64,000 bases of DNA from Phenylobacterium sp. (GCF_030697925.1 NZ_JAUYOJ010000126.1:1-64000), one strand, 5' to 3'; shown: positions 1-10,866, numbered from the stretch's first letter. Made by a program: numbers and translations. The notes: generated from the letters alone by a model not told the origin.

Positions 1-282
1 GGCCGCCGCAAGAACACCATCCGCACGGCCAAGGCCGCTGTCGACAAGGCCGGCCAGTACGCCTATCGCGACCGCAAGGTCCGCAAGCGCAACTTCCGTT
101 CGCTGTGGATCCAGCGGATCAACGCCGCGGCCCGCATCGAGGGCCTGACCTACGCCCGATTTATCCACGGCCTGGATCTGGCCGGGATCGAAATCGACCG
201 CAAGGTCCTCGCGGACATCGCGGGCAACGACCCGATCGGCTTCAAGGCCATCGCCGACAAGGTTCACGCCGCGCTGGCTTGA
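1..282 (+). CDS. rplT: 50S ribosomal protein L20, C-terminal part (5' end outside window)
   Basis: Frame 1 reads [45 protein letters not shown]...ALA*; canonical L20 sequence; lies directly upstream of pheS. Confidence 0.95.
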   Translation, partial: GRRKNTIRTAKAAVDKAGQYAYRDRKVRKRNFRSLWIQRINAAARIEGLTYARFIHGLDLAGIEIDRKVLADIAGNDPIGFKAIADKVHAALA

Positions 283-318
283 GGTCGTTTGGGAGCTTCT
301 GCTCCGCAAGCATTCAAG

Positions 319-351
319 AGCCCTCCGGCGTGATCCGCCGGAGGGCTTTTT
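319..351 (+). terminator. Rho-independent terminator after rplT
   Basis: Stem CCCTCCGGCG-TGATC-CGCCGGAGGG followed by CTTTTT. Confidence 0.85.
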
Positions 352-398
352 GCTGCCCTCTTCCCGCAAACCGACCGTCCCTCTAAAGCAGCCGTGTC

Positions 399-1523
399 AT
401 GACCGATCTCACCCAACTGGAAGCCGAACTTTCGGCCGCCGTCGACGGCGCTTCCGACCTTTCGGCCCTCGAAACCGTGCGCGTCGCCGCGCTCGGCAAG
501 TCCGGCTCGATCTCCGAGCTCCTGAAGTCGCTGGGCTCCATGAACCCCGACGAGCGCCGCGAACGCGGGCCGCTGATCAACGGCCTGCGCGACCGCGTGC
601 AGTCGGCGATCGTCGCCAAGAAGGCGGCCCTGGAAGCCGCCGAGCTGGACGCCAAGCTCGCCGCCGAGCGCGTCGACCTCACCCTGCCCGCCCCGCCGCG
701 GCGCAAGGGCAGCGTCCACCCCACCATGCAGGTGATGGACGAGATGATCGCCGTCTTCGCCGAGATGGGCTTCTCGGTGGCCGAGGGCCCAGACATCGAG
801 ACCGACTTCAACAATTTCACCGCGCTGAACTTCCCGCCCAAGCACCCGGCGCGGGAGATGCACGACACGTTCTTCCTGCCCGAGGACGAGCGCGGCGAGC
901 GCAAGCTGCTGCGCACCCATACGAGCCCCGTCCAGGTGCGCGTCATGCACCGGGTCAACGAGAAGCTGCCCTCCTGGATCGCCAATGGCCCCCCTACAGA
1001 AAATAGGGAGCCGCCGATCCGCGTGATCGTGCCCGGCCGGACCTTCCGCAAGGACAGCGACCAGACCCACACGCCGATGTTCCACCAGATCGAAGGCCTG
1101 GTGATCGACAAGGCCATCCACATGGGTCACCTCAAGTGGACCCTGGAGACCTTCCTCAGCCGGTTCTTCGAGACCCCGGACGTGGTCACCCGCTTCCGCC
1201 CGCACCACTTCCCGTTCACCGAGCCCAGCGCCGAGATGGACGTGCAGTGCGACCGTTCCGGCGGCGAGGTGAAGATCGGCCAGGGCTCCGACTGGCTGGA
1301 GATCCTCGGCTGCGGGATGGTCCACCCCAACGTGCTGCGCAATGTCGGCCTCGATCCCGACGTCTGGCAGGGCTTCGCCTTCGGCTGCGGGGTCGACCGG
1401 CTGGGGGTGCTGAAATACGGCATGCCCGACCTGCGCGACATGTTCGCCAGCGACGTGCGCTGGCTGGAACACTACGGCTTCAGCCCCTACGCCGCGCCGA
1501 ACCCGGCGACGGGGCTATCCTGA
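399..1523 (+). CDS. pheS: Phenylalanine--tRNA ligase alpha subunit
   Basis: 374 aa; motifs [61 protein letters not shown]. Confidence 0.97.
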   Translation: MTDLTQLEAELSAAVDGASDLSALETVRVAALGKSGSISELLKSLGSMNPDERRERGPLINGLRDRVQSAIVAKKAALEAAELDAKLAAERVDLTLPAPPRRKGSVHPTMQVMDEMIAVFAEMGFSVAEGPDIETDFNNFTALNFPPKHPAREMHDTFFLPEDERGERKLLRTHTSPVQVRVMHRVNEKLPSWIANGPPTENREPPIRVIVPGRTFRKDSDQTHTPMFHQIEGLVIDKAIHMGHLKWTLETFLSRFFETPDVVTRFRPHHFPFTEPSAEMDVQCDRSGGEVKIGQGSDWLEILGCGMVHPNVLRNVGLDPDVWQGFAFGCGVDRLGVLKYGMPDLRDMFASDVRWLEHYGFSPYAAPNPATGLS

Positions 1524-1537
1524 GCCTGCGCCAAGAT

Positions 1538-1685
1538 CAGATGCTCCCCCTCTGGGGGAGCTGTCCGCGAAGCGGACTGTGGGGGACTTTGACTCCTTCG
1601 GCGCGCTTCAACCCCCTCCGTCGCGTCGCTGAAGAAACGACGCGCCACCTCCCCCAAACCGCGCTGCGCGCTGGGGGAGGATCTA
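1538..1685. repeat. Modular palindromic intergenic repeat (CTCCCCC...GGGGGAG type), copy A between pheS and pheT
   Basis: atgctccccctctgggggagc...gggggactttgac plus ggcgcgcttcaaccccctc...cacctcccccaaaccgcgctgcgcgctgggggaggatct; same modules recur inverted at 4132-4290. Confidence 0.85.
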
Positions 1686-1698
1686 GGAAGCTGAGACG

Positions 1699-4131
1699 AT
1701 GAAATTCACCCTCTCCTGGCTCAAGGAACACCTCGAGACCAACGCCACCGCCGCCCAGGTGGTGGACGCCATGACCATGGCCGGCCTCGAGGTCGAGCAG
1801 GTGAATGACCCCGCCGCCAAGCTCGCCGCCTTCTCGGTGGCCAAGGTGGTCGAGGCCGCGCCGCACCCCAACGCCGACCGCCTGCGCGTCTGCCAGGTGG
1901 ACACCGTCGACGGCCGCAAGGAGATCGTCTGCGGGGCGCCCAACGCGCGGCCGGGCCTGACCACCATCTACGCCCCCATCGGCGCCTACGTGCCGGGCCT
2001 GGGCGTGACCCTGGCCGAGAAGCCGGTGCGCGGCGTGGTGTCGAACGGCATGCTCTGCTCGGCCTCCGAACTGGAGTCCGCCAGCGAGTCCGACGGCATC
2101 ATGGAGCTGCCCGACAGCCTGGCGGTCGGGACGCCCGCCGCCCAGGCGCTTGGCCTCGAATCGGTCATCGACTTCGAGGTCACCCCCAACCGTCCCGACT
2201 GGCTGGGCGTGGTCGGCATCGCCCGCGACCTGGCCGCCGCGGGCCTGGGCGTGCTGAAGGACGTCGGCGTCGAGCCGGTCCCGGGCAAGTTCCCCTGCCC
2301 GGTCGCCATCCGCCTGGACGGCTCGGACGCCTGCCCGCAATTCGCCGGCCGGCTGATCCGCGGCGTCAAGAACGGGCCGTCCCCGGCCTGGCTGCAGCAG
2401 CGGCTGATCTCCGTCGGCCTGCGGCCCATCAACGCCCTGGTCGACGTCACCAACCTGATCACCTACGACCGCGCGCGGCCGCTGCACGTCTATGACCGCG
2501 CCCTGATGGTCGGCGATGTGATCGAGGCCCGGCTGGGTCGGCGCGGGGGCGGCGGCGAAGTCTCCGCCGATCACGCCACCCCGACCGCCCACAGCGACGA
2601 GCAACTCATCGCGCTGGACGGCAAGACCTACGACATCACGGCCGAGATGAGCGTCATCGCCGACGCCGACGGCAAACGCCCCATCGGCCTTGGCGGGATC
2701 ATGGGCGGGACCTCCACCGGCTGTTCGGAGGCCACCACCGAGGTCTTCCTCGAGGCCGCCTGGTTCGACCCGATCCGTACCGCCCAGACCGGGCGGACGA
2801 CGGGCATCACCTCCGACGCCCAGTACCGCTTCGCCCGCGGTGTCGATCCCGAGAGCCTGGTCGCGGGGATCGAGCTGGCCACCAAGCTGATCCTGGACCT
2901 GTGCGGCGGCGAACCGTCGGACATCGTCGTGGCGGGGCAGGCCCTGCCCCGGCCGGCCCCGATCGCCTTCGACCGCGCCTATGTGCGGCAGCTCTCGGGT
3001 CTGGACCTGCAGCCCCGGCGCATCGACGACATCCTGCGCGACCTCGGCTTCCATCAGGAAGGCGACCTCGTCTTCCCGCCATCCTGGCGGCGCGACGTGG
3101 AGGGCAAGGCCGACCTGGTCGAGGAGGTGGCGCGCATCGAGGGCTATGACGCCCTGCCCGCCCTGCCCCTGCCGGAGATGGCCAAGCCGGCCGGCGGCGT
3201 CCTGACCGTACGCCAGGCCCGCCTGCGCGCGGCGCGCCGGGCCATGGCCGCCAAGGGCTACGCCGAGGCGGTGACCTGGAGCTTCACCAAGCGCGAGACC
3301 GCCGCCCTGTTCGGCGGCGGCGCCGAGGCCCTGGTGATCACCAATCCCATCGCCGCGGATCTCGACTGCATGCGGCCCTCGATCCTGCCCGGCCTGATCG
3401 AGGCCGCGGGCCGCAACGCCCGGCGCGGCTTCGCCGATGTGGCCCTGTTCGAGATCGGCCCGTTCTACGCCGACGACACCCCCGCCGGCCAGGTGACGGC
3501 CATCGCCGCGATCGTCGCCCCGCACCCGCCCCGGCGCTGGGACGGAGTGGCTGTCGACGCCCTGTTCGACCTGAAGGCCGACCTGCTCAGCCTGCTGGAC
3601 GACCTTGGCGCGCCGGTCGCCTCGCTGCAGACCGCCCAGGGCGGTCTGTCGGATTGGTGGCATCCGGGCCGCTCGGCCGCCATGCGCCTGGGTAAGACCA
3701 CGCTCGTCGAGTTCGGCGAGCTCCACCCGCGCATCCTGAAGGCGCTGGACGTCGAGGGCCCGGTCTACGGCTTCGAACTGATCGCCGACGCCATCCCCGA
3801 GCCGAAGCGGAAGGCCACCAAGTCCAAGCCGGCCCTGGAGCTCTCGCCCCTGATGCCGCTGTCGCGCGACTTCGCCTTCGTGGTCGACGCCGCCGCCCCT
3901 GCCGGCGACCTGGTCCGCGCGGTGGCCGGCGCCGACAAGGCGTTGATCTCCAATGCACGGGTCTTCGACGTCTATCAGGGCCCGGGCGTGGCCGAGGGCT
4001 CCAAGTCGGTGGCCGTGGAGATCACCCTCCAGCCCCGCGAAAAGACCCTCACCGACGCCGAGATCGAGGCCCTCTCGGCCAAGGTCGTCGCCGCGGCCGA
4101 GAAGGCGCTCGGGGCGAAGCTGCGGGGGTAG
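1699..4131 (+). CDS. pheT: Phenylalanine--tRNA ligase beta subunit
   Basis: 810 aa starting [14 protein letters not shown]; tRNA-binding domain, B3/B4 domain and C-terminal FDX-ACB domain recognisable. Confidence 0.97.
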   Translation: MKFTLSWLKEHLETNATAAQVVDAMTMAGLEVEQVNDPAAKLAAFSVAKVVEAAPHPNADRLRVCQVDTVDGRKEIVCGAPNARPGLTTIYAPIGAYVPGLGVTLAEKPVRGVVSNGMLCSASELESASESDGIMELPDSLAVGTPAAQALGLESVIDFEVTPNRPDWLGVVGIARDLAAAGLGVLKDVGVEPVPGKFPCPVAIRLDGSDACPQFAGRLIRGVKNGPSPAWLQQRLISVGLRPINALVDVTNLITYDRARPLHVYDRALMVGDVIEARLGRRGGGGEVSADHATPTAHSDEQLIALDGKTYDITAEMSVIADADGKRPIGLGGIMGGTSTGCSEATTEVFLEAAWFDPIRTAQTGRTTGITSDAQYRFARGVDPESLVAGIELATKLILDLCGGEPSDIVVAGQALPRPAPIAFDRAYVRQLSGLDLQPRRIDDILRDLGFHQEGDLVFPPSWRRDVEGKADLVEEVARIEGYDALPALPLPEMAKPAGGVLTVRQARLRAARRAMAAKGYAEAVTWSFTKRETAALFGGGAEALVITNPIAADLDCMRPSILPGLIEAAGRNARRGFADVALFEIGPFYADDTPAGQVTAIAAIVAPHPPRRWDGVAVDALFDLKADLLSLLDDLGAPVASLQTAQGGLSDWWHPGRSAAMRLGKTTLVEFGELHPRILKALDVEGPVYGFELIADAIPEPKRKATKSKPALELSPLMPLSRDFAFVVDAAAPAGDLVRAVAGADKALISNARVFDVYQGPGVAEGSKSVAVEITLQPREKTLTDAEIEALSAKVVAAAEKALGAKLRG

Positions 4132-4290
4132 GGGTCAAAGTCCCCCTCAGTCGGCTTCGCCGCCAGCTCCCCCAGAGGGGGAGCATCTGGATCGGAGTCT
4201 CCTAGATCCTCCCCCAGCGCGCAGCGCGGTTTGGGGGAGGTGGCGCGTCGCCCTCTTGGGCGACGTGACAGAGGGGGTTGAAGCGCGCCG
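4132..4290. repeat. Modular palindromic intergenic repeat, copy B (inverted relative to copy A)
   Basis: gtcaaagtccccctcagtcggcttcgccgccagctcccccagagggggagcatctg and agatcctcccccagcgcgcagcgcggtttgggggaggtggcgcgtcg...ggttgaagcgcgcc are reverse complements of copy A modules. Confidence 0.85.
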
Positions 4291-4338
4291 ATCTCGCCAT
4301 TTGACTTCCGCTGACGTCACCATGGCCTCCTGGCGCCC

Positions 4339-4791
4339 ATGGAAATCAACGGCGTCGCGCACACCTTCATCACCGCGGGCGACTTCGAGGCGTCCGTGGC
4401 ATTCTATCGCAAACTGCTGCCCTTCCTGGGCCTGCGAGAAGTCGCCGACAGCGTCGACACCTATTACTGCGTCGGCGGCCGCACGGGGTTCGGCGTCCGG
4501 CGCCCCGATCCCGAGCACGCCGGGGCGCGGTTCGCACAGTACCGGGTGGGCCTGCACCACCACTGCTGGCGGGCGCGGGAACGCCAGGACGTCGACGAAC
4601 TCCACGTCTTCCTGGTCTCGATCGGGGCCAAGATCGTCCACCCGCCGCAGGACGAACCCTGGGCGCCGGGCTATTACGCGGTGCTGTTCGAGGATCCCGA
4701 CGGCGTGCGCCTCGAGCTCAACCACGTGCCCGGCCGCGGCCTGTTCGACACCGCCAGCCAGCGGGTCGGGGCGAGCCTGGACGAGCGCTAG
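4339..4791 (+). CDS. VOC family (glyoxalase/bleomycin-resistance fold) protein
   Basis: 150 aa; MEINGVAHTFITAGDFEASVAFYRKLLPFLGL...YAVLFEDPDGVRLELNHVPG. Confidence 0.85.
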   Translation: MEINGVAHTFITAGDFEASVAFYRKLLPFLGLREVADSVDTYYCVGGRTGFGVRRPDPEHAGARFAQYRVGLHHHCWRARERQDVDELHVFLVSIGAKIVHPPQDEPWAPGYYAVLFEDPDGVRLELNHVPGRGLFDTASQRVGASLDER

Positions 4792-4796
4792 CGGCC

Positions 4797-5429
4797 CTAG
4801 AAGGGCAGCATCCGCCGGGTGCGGGAAAAGCCGAGATAGCCGACATTGGCGCCCAGCCGCAGGCCGACGCCGGCGCGGATCGGGGCCACGGTCACGTCGT
4901 CGGAGCGCAGGTAGTTCACCCCCAGGCCCGCGATCAGATAGGCCGCGCCCTCGACGCCCGGGAAGCGCTGGAAGATAACTTCCGGATACTGGAGATTGTA
5001 GCAGAGGGCGAAGACGCGGCTGGCGTTGCCGCCCAGGTCCCAGCCGACCGACGGGCCCTGCCAGAACACCTCGATGGGCTCGCGGTTCTTCATGTAGAGC
5101 AGGCCGCGGCCGTAGCGGGCCCCGATCGTGATGGCCCCGGCCGCTTCCTCGCCGGCGATATAGGCGGTGGGCCGGCCATTGTCCTCGAAGGCGCGTTCGA
5201 TGGCGCCGCCCGCGGCTTCGGCGGCCACGCCCAGGAAGTCGGAGGCGGTGTTGATCAGCTCCTCGCGCGAATAGGTCTCGGCCGGGCCCTGGGCCGGATA
5301 GCTGGGGCTGGCGGAAGCGCTGGGGCTCGGCGCCGGCGGGCTTCCGGCGGGGTCGCGCGGCTGGGCGGCGGCGCAGCCGGCGCTCGCGAGCGTGGCGATG
5401 CTGGAAGCGATGAGCGTGCGGCGATCCAT
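4797..5429 (-). CDS. DUF1134 / EipA-like envelope protein
   Basis: 210 aa with signal/lipobox-like N-terminus; EVFWQGPSVGWDLGGNASRVFALCYNL...FPGVEGAAYLIAGLGVNYLR typical of DUF1134. Confidence 0.8.
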   Translation of the reverse strand: MDRRTLIASSIATLASAGCAAAQPRDPAGSPPAPSPSASASPSYPAQGPAETYSREELINTASDFLGVAAEAAGGAIERAFEDNGRPTAYIAGEEAAGAITIGARYGRGLLYMKNREPIEVFWQGPSVGWDLGGNASRVFALCYNLQYPEVIFQRFPGVEGAAYLIAGLGVNYLRSDDVTVAPIRAGVGLRLGANVGYLGFSRTRRMLPF

Positions 5430-5529
5430 GGCGTTCGTATCCTTTAGAGCTTGGGCAGCCTCCCATCCCCAGGCGGCATGAATGCGGCGACCAGGCTTAA
5501 CGGTGGATTAACCATGGCGGCGCGGTGGG

Positions 5530-5672
5530 CTTCTTCCTCCCACGTTTTAGGGGGGAGGGGCACCGCGACGCGGTGGAGGGGGCGGCCTCAGCTCGGCGTC
5601 CGGTCTCGCCCCCTCCCCCACCCTTCGGGCGGTCCCCCTCCCCCGCTCCGCAGGGGAGGAAGAAAGGCGCCG
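5530..5672. repeat. GC-rich inverted intergenic repeat upstream of lepA
   Basis: cttcctcccacgttttaggggggagggg...ccccctcccccacccttcgggcggtccccctcccccgctccgcaggggaggaag. Confidence 0.6.
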
Positions 5673-5712
5673 GTCTCGCCAGTCGCGCGGAATGTGCTAA
5701 AGCCCGCCCACA

Positions 5713-7518
5713 ATGACGACGCCCCTCTCCCACATCCGCAACTTCTCCATCGTGGCCCATATCGACCACGGCAAGTCGACTCTGTCCGATCGCCTGATCC
5801 AGGAGACCGGCGGCCTCACCAAGCGTGAGATGACCGAGCAGGTCCTGGACAACATGGAGATCGAGCGCGAGCGCGGGATCACCATCAAAGCCCAGACCGT
5901 CCGCCTGGAGTACAAGGCGAAGGATGGGGAGACCTATGTCCTCAACCTGATGGACACCCCCGGCCACGTGGACTTCGCCTACGAGGTCAGCCGTTCGCTG
6001 GCGGCGTGCGAGGGCTCGATCCTGGTGGTGGACGCCAGCCAGGGGGTCGAAGCCCAGACCCTGGCCAACGTCTACCAGGCCATCGACAACGATCATGAGA
6101 TCGTCCCGGTCCTCAACAAGATCGACCTGCCGGCCGCCGAGCCCGAGCGCAACCGCCCGCAGCGCGAGGAGCGGATCGGCATCGACGCCTCGGAGGCGAT
6201 CCTCTGCTCGGCCAAGACCGGCGAGGGCATCGCCGACGTGCTGGAGGCCGTGGTCACCCGCCTGCCGCCGCCCAAGGGCGACCGCGACGCGCCGCTGAAG
6301 GCCCTGCTGGTCGACGCCTGGTACGACGCCTATCTCGGCGTCGTCGTCCTGGTGCGTGTTCTGGACGGGGTGCTGAAGTCCGGCATGAAGGTGCGCATGA
6401 TGAACGCCGGCGTCACCCATCAGGTGGACCGCATCGGCGTCTTCAAGCCCAAGCAGACCGAGGTGGCCGAGCTCGGCCCCGGCGAGATCGGCTACATCAC
6501 CGCCCAGATCAAGCAGGTGGCCGACGCCGCGGTCGGCGACACCATCACCGACGAGAAGCGCCAGACGGCGACCGCCCTGCCGGGCTTCCGCGTGGCCCAG
6601 TCGGTGGTGTTCTGCGGCCTGTTCCCGGTGGACGCCGCCGACTTCGAGGACCTGCGCGCCGCCATCGGCCGCCTGCGCCTCAACGACGCCTCCTTCACCT
6701 ACGAGATGGAGACCAGCGCCGCGCTCGGCTTCGGCTTCCGCTGCGGGTTCCTGGGGTTGCTCCACCTGGAGATCATCCAGGAGCGCCTCAGCCGCGAGTT
6801 CGACCTCGACCTGATCGCGACCGCCCCCAGCGTGGTCTACAAGATCGGCCTGACGGACGGCTCGGAGATGGAGCTGCACAACCCGGCCGACCTGCCCGAC
6901 CCGGTGAAGATCGCCACCATCGCCGAGCCTTGGATCAAGGCGACGATCCTGACGCCGGACGAATATCTCGGCTCGGTGATCAAGCTCTGCCAGGACCGCC
7001 GCGGCGAGCAGCGCGAGCTCTCCTATGTCGGGACCCGCGCCCTGGTGGTCTACGACCTGCCGCTGAACGAGGTGGTGTTCGACTTCTACGACCGGCTGAA
7101 GAGCGTCTCCAAGGGCTACGCCTCCTTCGACTACGCCATCGAGGGCTATCGCACCGGCGACCTGGTGAAGATGTCGATCCTGGTCAACGCCGAGCCCGTC
7201 GACGCGCTGTCCATGCTGGTCCACCGCGACCGCGCCGAGGCCAGGGGCCGGGGCATGGTCGAGAAGATGAAGGACCTGATCAGTCCGCACATGTTCCAGA
7301 TCCCGATCCAGGCGGCCATCGGCGGCCGGATCATCGCCCGCGAGACGGTCCGCGCCCTGCGCAAGGACGTGACGGCCAAGTGCTACGGCGGCGACGCCAG
7401 CCGCAAGCGCAAGCTGCTGGACAAGCAGAAGGCCGGCAAGAAGCGCATGCGCCAGTTCGGTAAGGTCGAGATCCCGCAGGAAGCCTTCATCGCCGCGCTG
7501 AAGATGGACGCGGACTAG
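5713..7518 (+). CDS. lepA: Elongation factor 4 (LepA)
   Basis: 601 aa; [43 protein letters not shown]-terminal [33 protein letters not shown]. Confidence 0.97.
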   Translation: MTTPLSHIRNFSIVAHIDHGKSTLSDRLIQETGGLTKREMTEQVLDNMEIERERGITIKAQTVRLEYKAKDGETYVLNLMDTPGHVDFAYEVSRSLAACEGSILVVDASQGVEAQTLANVYQAIDNDHEIVPVLNKIDLPAAEPERNRPQREERIGIDASEAILCSAKTGEGIADVLEAVVTRLPPPKGDRDAPLKALLVDAWYDAYLGVVVLVRVLDGVLKSGMKVRMMNAGVTHQVDRIGVFKPKQTEVAELGPGEIGYITAQIKQVADAAVGDTITDEKRQTATALPGFRVAQSVVFCGLFPVDAADFEDLRAAIGRLRLNDASFTYEMETSAALGFGFRCGFLGLLHLEIIQERLSREFDLDLIATAPSVVYKIGLTDGSEMELHNPADLPDPVKIATIAEPWIKATILTPDEYLGSVIKLCQDRRGEQRELSYVGTRALVVYDLPLNEVVFDFYDRLKSVSKGYASFDYAIEGYRTGDLVKMSILVNAEPVDALSMLVHRDRAEARGRGMVEKMKDLISPHMFQIPIQAAIGGRIIARETVRALRKDVTAKCYGGDASRKRKLLDKQKAGKKRMRQFGKVEIPQEAFIAALKMDAD

Positions 7519-7740
7519 CCGATCCGGCTGCGACAAGGCGCCGGACGTGCTCGAGCGCCTTCGCGCCGTGCCGGCCGCCAAGCTGGTCACCGGGGCACGG
7601 GGCGCGGCTGGGCGGGTTGGACGATCATCCTCGACAGCTACGTGCTGCCCAAACTGTCGCGGGAGTTGCCCGCGACTGGCTGGTCAAAACAGGCAGCCTG
7701 GCGCGGAAACAGCCGTAGCGGCCGACGGCGAAGAAGGAAC

Positions 7741-7771
7741 GCGCCCGGGGTTCGTCCCCGGGCGCTTTTTT
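7741..7771. terminator. Rho-independent terminator (T tract on + strand)
   Basis: GCGCCCGGGG-TTCGT-CCCCGGGCGC followed by TTTTTT. Confidence 0.8.
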
Positions 7772-7772
7772 G

Positions 7773-10130
7773 TCAGTACTTCCAGCGCAGCGTGGCCATC
7801 AGGGTCCGCGGCGGCGCCAGCACGCCGGTGGAGGTTCCTGTCACGGACGTGTCCGCTCCGCCGCTGGTGAAGAAGTATTCGTCGGTCAGGTTCTTGCCGG
7901 CGACCACGATCTCCCAGTGCTGGTCCGGGAAGGCGTAGGTCAGGCCGGCGTTCAGCGCCGTCACCGGCTTCTGGCTTCCGGCCGACGTATTGCCCAGCGA
8001 GAAGTAGATCAGGTCCGTGTAGGCCGCATCGACCCGCGCGGTGAGCTCGCTACCGTTCTCGAACTCGTGGCGCCAGGAGAGGCCGAGCGAGGCTTTCCAC
8101 GGCGGGGAGTAGGGCAGGATGCGGCCGGAGGTGATCGGCGCGCCGCCCTCGTTGGCCCGCGGGTCGACCCGGATGACCTTGGCGGCCAGGCGCGAGACCG
8201 AGGCCTCGAGCCGCAGGCTTCGGGTCAGCAGCGCGGTGGCCTCCAGCTCGAAGCCCTCGATGCGGGCGTCGCCAGCGTTGATCACCGTGCCGAAGCCGGG
8301 ATCGCCGGGGCTGGGATTGGCCAGGGTGGCGAACGACTGGAAGTCCTCGAACGAAGTGGTGAAGGCCGCGAAGTTGGCCCGCACCCGCCGGTCGAACAGG
8401 TCCGCCTTCACCCCCAGCTCGTAGCTGGCCGCGCTCTCCGGGCCATAGGTCGGGAAGCTCGCGAACCGGCCGATGATCCGCGGCGGGAAGCCGCCGCTGC
8501 GGAAGCCTTCGGAGTACGAGGCGTAGACCATCACCCCTGGCGCGACGTCGGCGCTGACCGAGACCAGCGGCGTCACCTTCTCCACCGTCAGCTCGCCCTT
8601 CAGCCCGCCGGGCACCTGCGGCAGCAGGACGATCGAGGCCTCCTTCTTCTCCCGCGTCCAGCGCAGGCCGCCGGTGACGTGCAGCCAGTCGGCGACGTCA
8701 TAGGTCGCCTGGCCGAAGGCGGCGACGTTGTAGGTCTGGGTGTCGCCGTGGTTGTCGGTCAGCACCGGATAGAAGCTCGGCCCCAGGATCAGGGTGATGA
8801 ACGGCGACAGCACGTCCACGTGGCCGAAGGTCTCCTCGTACATGTAATAGCCGCCGACGATCCAATTCAGCTTGTCCGACAGCGCGCTCCCCGACAGCTG
8901 CAGCTCCTCGCTGTACTGGTCGGAATCCTGGCGGTCGGCCGTCGATTGGAAGAACAGCTGGCCGAACATGCCCCCGTCGAAGGTGTAGTCGCTGCGCAGG
9001 TTGCGGTAGGCGCTGATCGACTGCAGGTGGCCGATCGGCAAGTCCCAGCCGATGGTCAGGTTGACGCCGGCGACGTCGAACTTGTTGGTGGGCTCGATGA
9101 CGTTCAGCTGCTTGTCGAAGAAGCGGGCGTTGGAGACGTAGGGGTCGCGCGGGACCTGCACCGGGCCGAAGCATTGCGGGTTGGTCGCCTGGCCGACCGG
9201 GCTCAGGCACGAGGCCGGATTGCCGCTGTAGAAGCGGTTGAAGGCGAAGCCGGTGGCCGCATTGGGAAAGGTCTGGCGCAGCACCTGCGGCGCGCCGGTG
9301 TTGCGCGTCGACGAATAGTCGACGGCGAGGTCGACGGTCAGGTCCTCGGTTGGCGTCCAGCGCGCCTGGCCGCGCACCGCCCAGACGTTCTCGTCGCCGT
9401 ACTCGCGGCCCGGATAGTTGGCCAGCTTGATGTAGCCGTTCTGCCGGTTGGCGTAGGCCGCCAACCGGAAGGCCAGGGTCTCGCCGACCGGCAGGTTGAC
9501 CGAAGCCTTGGCGCCCCAGCGTGCATAGTCGCCGACCGTCGCCTCGGCCTGGGCGGCGAAGTCGCGCCCCGGCTTCTTGCTGACGAGGCTGATCGCCCCC
9601 CCGATGGTGTTCTTGCCAAACAGCGTCCCCTGCGGGCCGCGCAGCACCTCGATCCGCTCCAGGTCGACCAGGTTCAGGATGCTGCCGACATTGCGGGCGA
9701 CATAGACCCCGTCGACATAGATCCCCACCGCCGGGTCAGCGGTCAGCACGGTGTCGGCTTGGCCGAGGCCGCGCAGATAGACCGCCGGGGTCTGCGAGCT
9801 ACCGTTGACCCCCGAGGTCTGGATGATCAGGTTCGGCGTCGCATTGGTCAGGTCGCGCACGTCGGTCATGTTGCGGGCCTGGATCAGTTCGGCCGTGTAG
9901 GCGGTCACCGCCACCGGCGTTTCCTGCAAGCTCTCCTCGAACTTGCGGGCGGTGACCACGACTTCCTCGATGCTCAGCCCTTCCTGCGCCGAGGCGGGGC
10001 TCGCTGCGCCCAGACCGACGACCAGCCCCAGCGCCGAGGCGCCCGCCAAGAGTCGCCCGCCTCTGAACACGATAGCGTTGTCAGTTTTTGGCGCATGCGT
10101 ATCGAACTGCGCACCTTCGGCTCGCCTCAT
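7773..10130 (-). CDS. TonB-dependent receptor
   Basis: 785 aa; signal peptide, TonB box-like IEEVVVTARK, plug LERIEVLRGPQGTLFGKNTIGGAISLVSKKP, C-terminal beta strands ending LRWKY. Confidence 0.92.
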   Translation of the reverse strand: MRRAEGAQFDTHAPKTDNAIVFRGGRLLAGASALGLVVGLGAASPASAQEGLSIEEVVVTARKFEESLQETPVAVTAYTAELIQARNMTDVRDLTNATPNLIIQTSGVNGSSQTPAVYLRGLGQADTVLTADPAVGIYVDGVYVARNVGSILNLVDLERIEVLRGPQGTLFGKNTIGGAISLVSKKPGRDFAAQAEATVGDYARWGAKASVNLPVGETLAFRLAAYANRQNGYIKLANYPGREYGDENVWAVRGQARWTPTEDLTVDLAVDYSSTRNTGAPQVLRQTFPNAATGFAFNRFYSGNPASCLSPVGQATNPQCFGPVQVPRDPYVSNARFFDKQLNVIEPTNKFDVAGVNLTIGWDLPIGHLQSISAYRNLRSDYTFDGGMFGQLFFQSTADRQDSDQYSEELQLSGSALSDKLNWIVGGYYMYEETFGHVDVLSPFITLILGPSFYPVLTDNHGDTQTYNVAAFGQATYDVADWLHVTGGLRWTREKKEASIVLLPQVPGGLKGELTVEKVTPLVSVSADVAPGVMVYASYSEGFRSGGFPPRIIGRFASFPTYGPESAASYELGVKADLFDRRVRANFAAFTTSFEDFQSFATLANPSPGDPGFGTVINAGDARIEGFELEATALLTRSLRLEASVSRLAAKVIRVDPRANEGGAPITSGRILPYSPPWKASLGLSWRHEFENGSELTARVDAAYTDLIYFSLGNTSAGSQKPVTALNAGLTYAFPDQHWEIVVAGKNLTDEYFFTSGGADTSVTGTSTGVLAPPRTLMATLRWKY

Positions 10131-10386
10131 CGACCTTCCCCACTAGTTGAATGCCCATACGAGATCGGGGCTTTCCCGCTCGTTATTTCATACCTCAATA
10201 TTTTGTACCTAAAATAAATAAGGTGCAACTCTTAGGTTCGGGAAGATCGGGATGCGAGGCGACGCCTTGCCCGGCCGATGACGGTTGTCAGAGGCCGTAC
10301 GGCTTGGCTCCCTGCCTTCCCTGGAAGCAGCGGCGCAATCCGGTCCCACTGAACCAGGCTCAACTCGTAACGCTTCACCGACGTCA

Positions 10387-10449
10387 ATAGGGCTCCGTCC
10401 AACCAACGGAGCCCTATGAATCAGGCGTCTCAGACCCTGAGACTCCTGA
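10387..10449. repeat. Two tandem perfect or near-perfect hairpins
   Basis: ATAGGGCTCCGT-ccaacca-ACGGAGCCCTAT (10387-10417) then TCAGGCGTCTCAG-acc-CTGAGACTCCTGA (10421-10449). Confidence 0.75.
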
Positions 10450-10482
10450 ATATCGATCTCACCTAGGGCGTCGTACCAAGGC

Positions 10483-10620
10483 GTGTCATCCCGGAAGCCG
10501 CGCAGCGGCTATCCGGGACCCATAAATACCTGATGATTCATGGCCTTCCGCGGCTCTGGCCACATCCGGCGGTCTCGGCGTCTATGGGTCCCGGTCTTGC
10601 TTCGCAAACCGGGATGACAC
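10483..10620. repeat. REP/BIME-like double-hairpin inverted repeat
   Basis: Outer arms GTGTCATCCCGG / CCGGGATGACAC, inner arms CCGGGACCCATA / TATGGGTCCCGG, each half forming its own hairpin. Confidence 0.85.
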
Positions 10621-10724
10621 GGGTGGTGGAGTTCGACATCACAAAATTGCCCCCGCCCCCGACACCGCCTAGAAATCGCCCTGAAGCTTGGCCATGACGG
10701 CGAGGTCTTTCAGGGAGCAAACAC

Positions 10725-10862
10725 ATGCGCAAGACGATCATCCTGGCCGTGGCGGCCGCGGCCCTGCTGACCGCCGGCTGCAACACCGTCGCCGGCATCG
10801 GCCGTGACGCTCAGGCGGCGGGCAAGGCGGTCACCAGCGCCGCCGACGACATGAAGAAGTAG
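10725..10862 (+). CDS. Entericidin A/B family lipoprotein (45 aa; below ORF-track cutoff)
   Basis: MRKTIILAVAAAALLTAGCNTVAGIGRDAQAAGKAVTSAADDMKK*; lipobox LTAGC and entericidin core; RBS-like cagggag upstream. Confidence 0.88.
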   Translation: MRKTIILAVAAAALLTAGCNTVAGIGRDAQAAGKAVTSAADDMKK

Positions 10863-10866
10863 GCGC

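Noticed and set aside
1537-3726. 729 aa minus-strand ORF opposite pheT (also 5497-7590 -, 7770-10217 +, 23559-24935 +, 26041-27147 +, 27027-29012 +, 58238-59461 +)
   Set aside because: Shadow ORFs antisense to well-recognised genes in high-GC DNA; compositions are low-complexity (G/A/V/H/R/D/Q-rich) with no family motifs.
3953-4978. 341 aa plus-strand ORF overlapping pheT end, repeat B and the VOC gene
   Set aside because: Alternative frame; Arg/Ser/Pro-rich, runs through the intergenic repeat and a recognised gene.
7519-7740. Possible gene remnant after lepA (GWTIILDSYVLPKLSRELPATGWSKQAAW)
   Set aside because: Looks somewhat protein-like but I could not assign a family or a convincing start; left unannotated.
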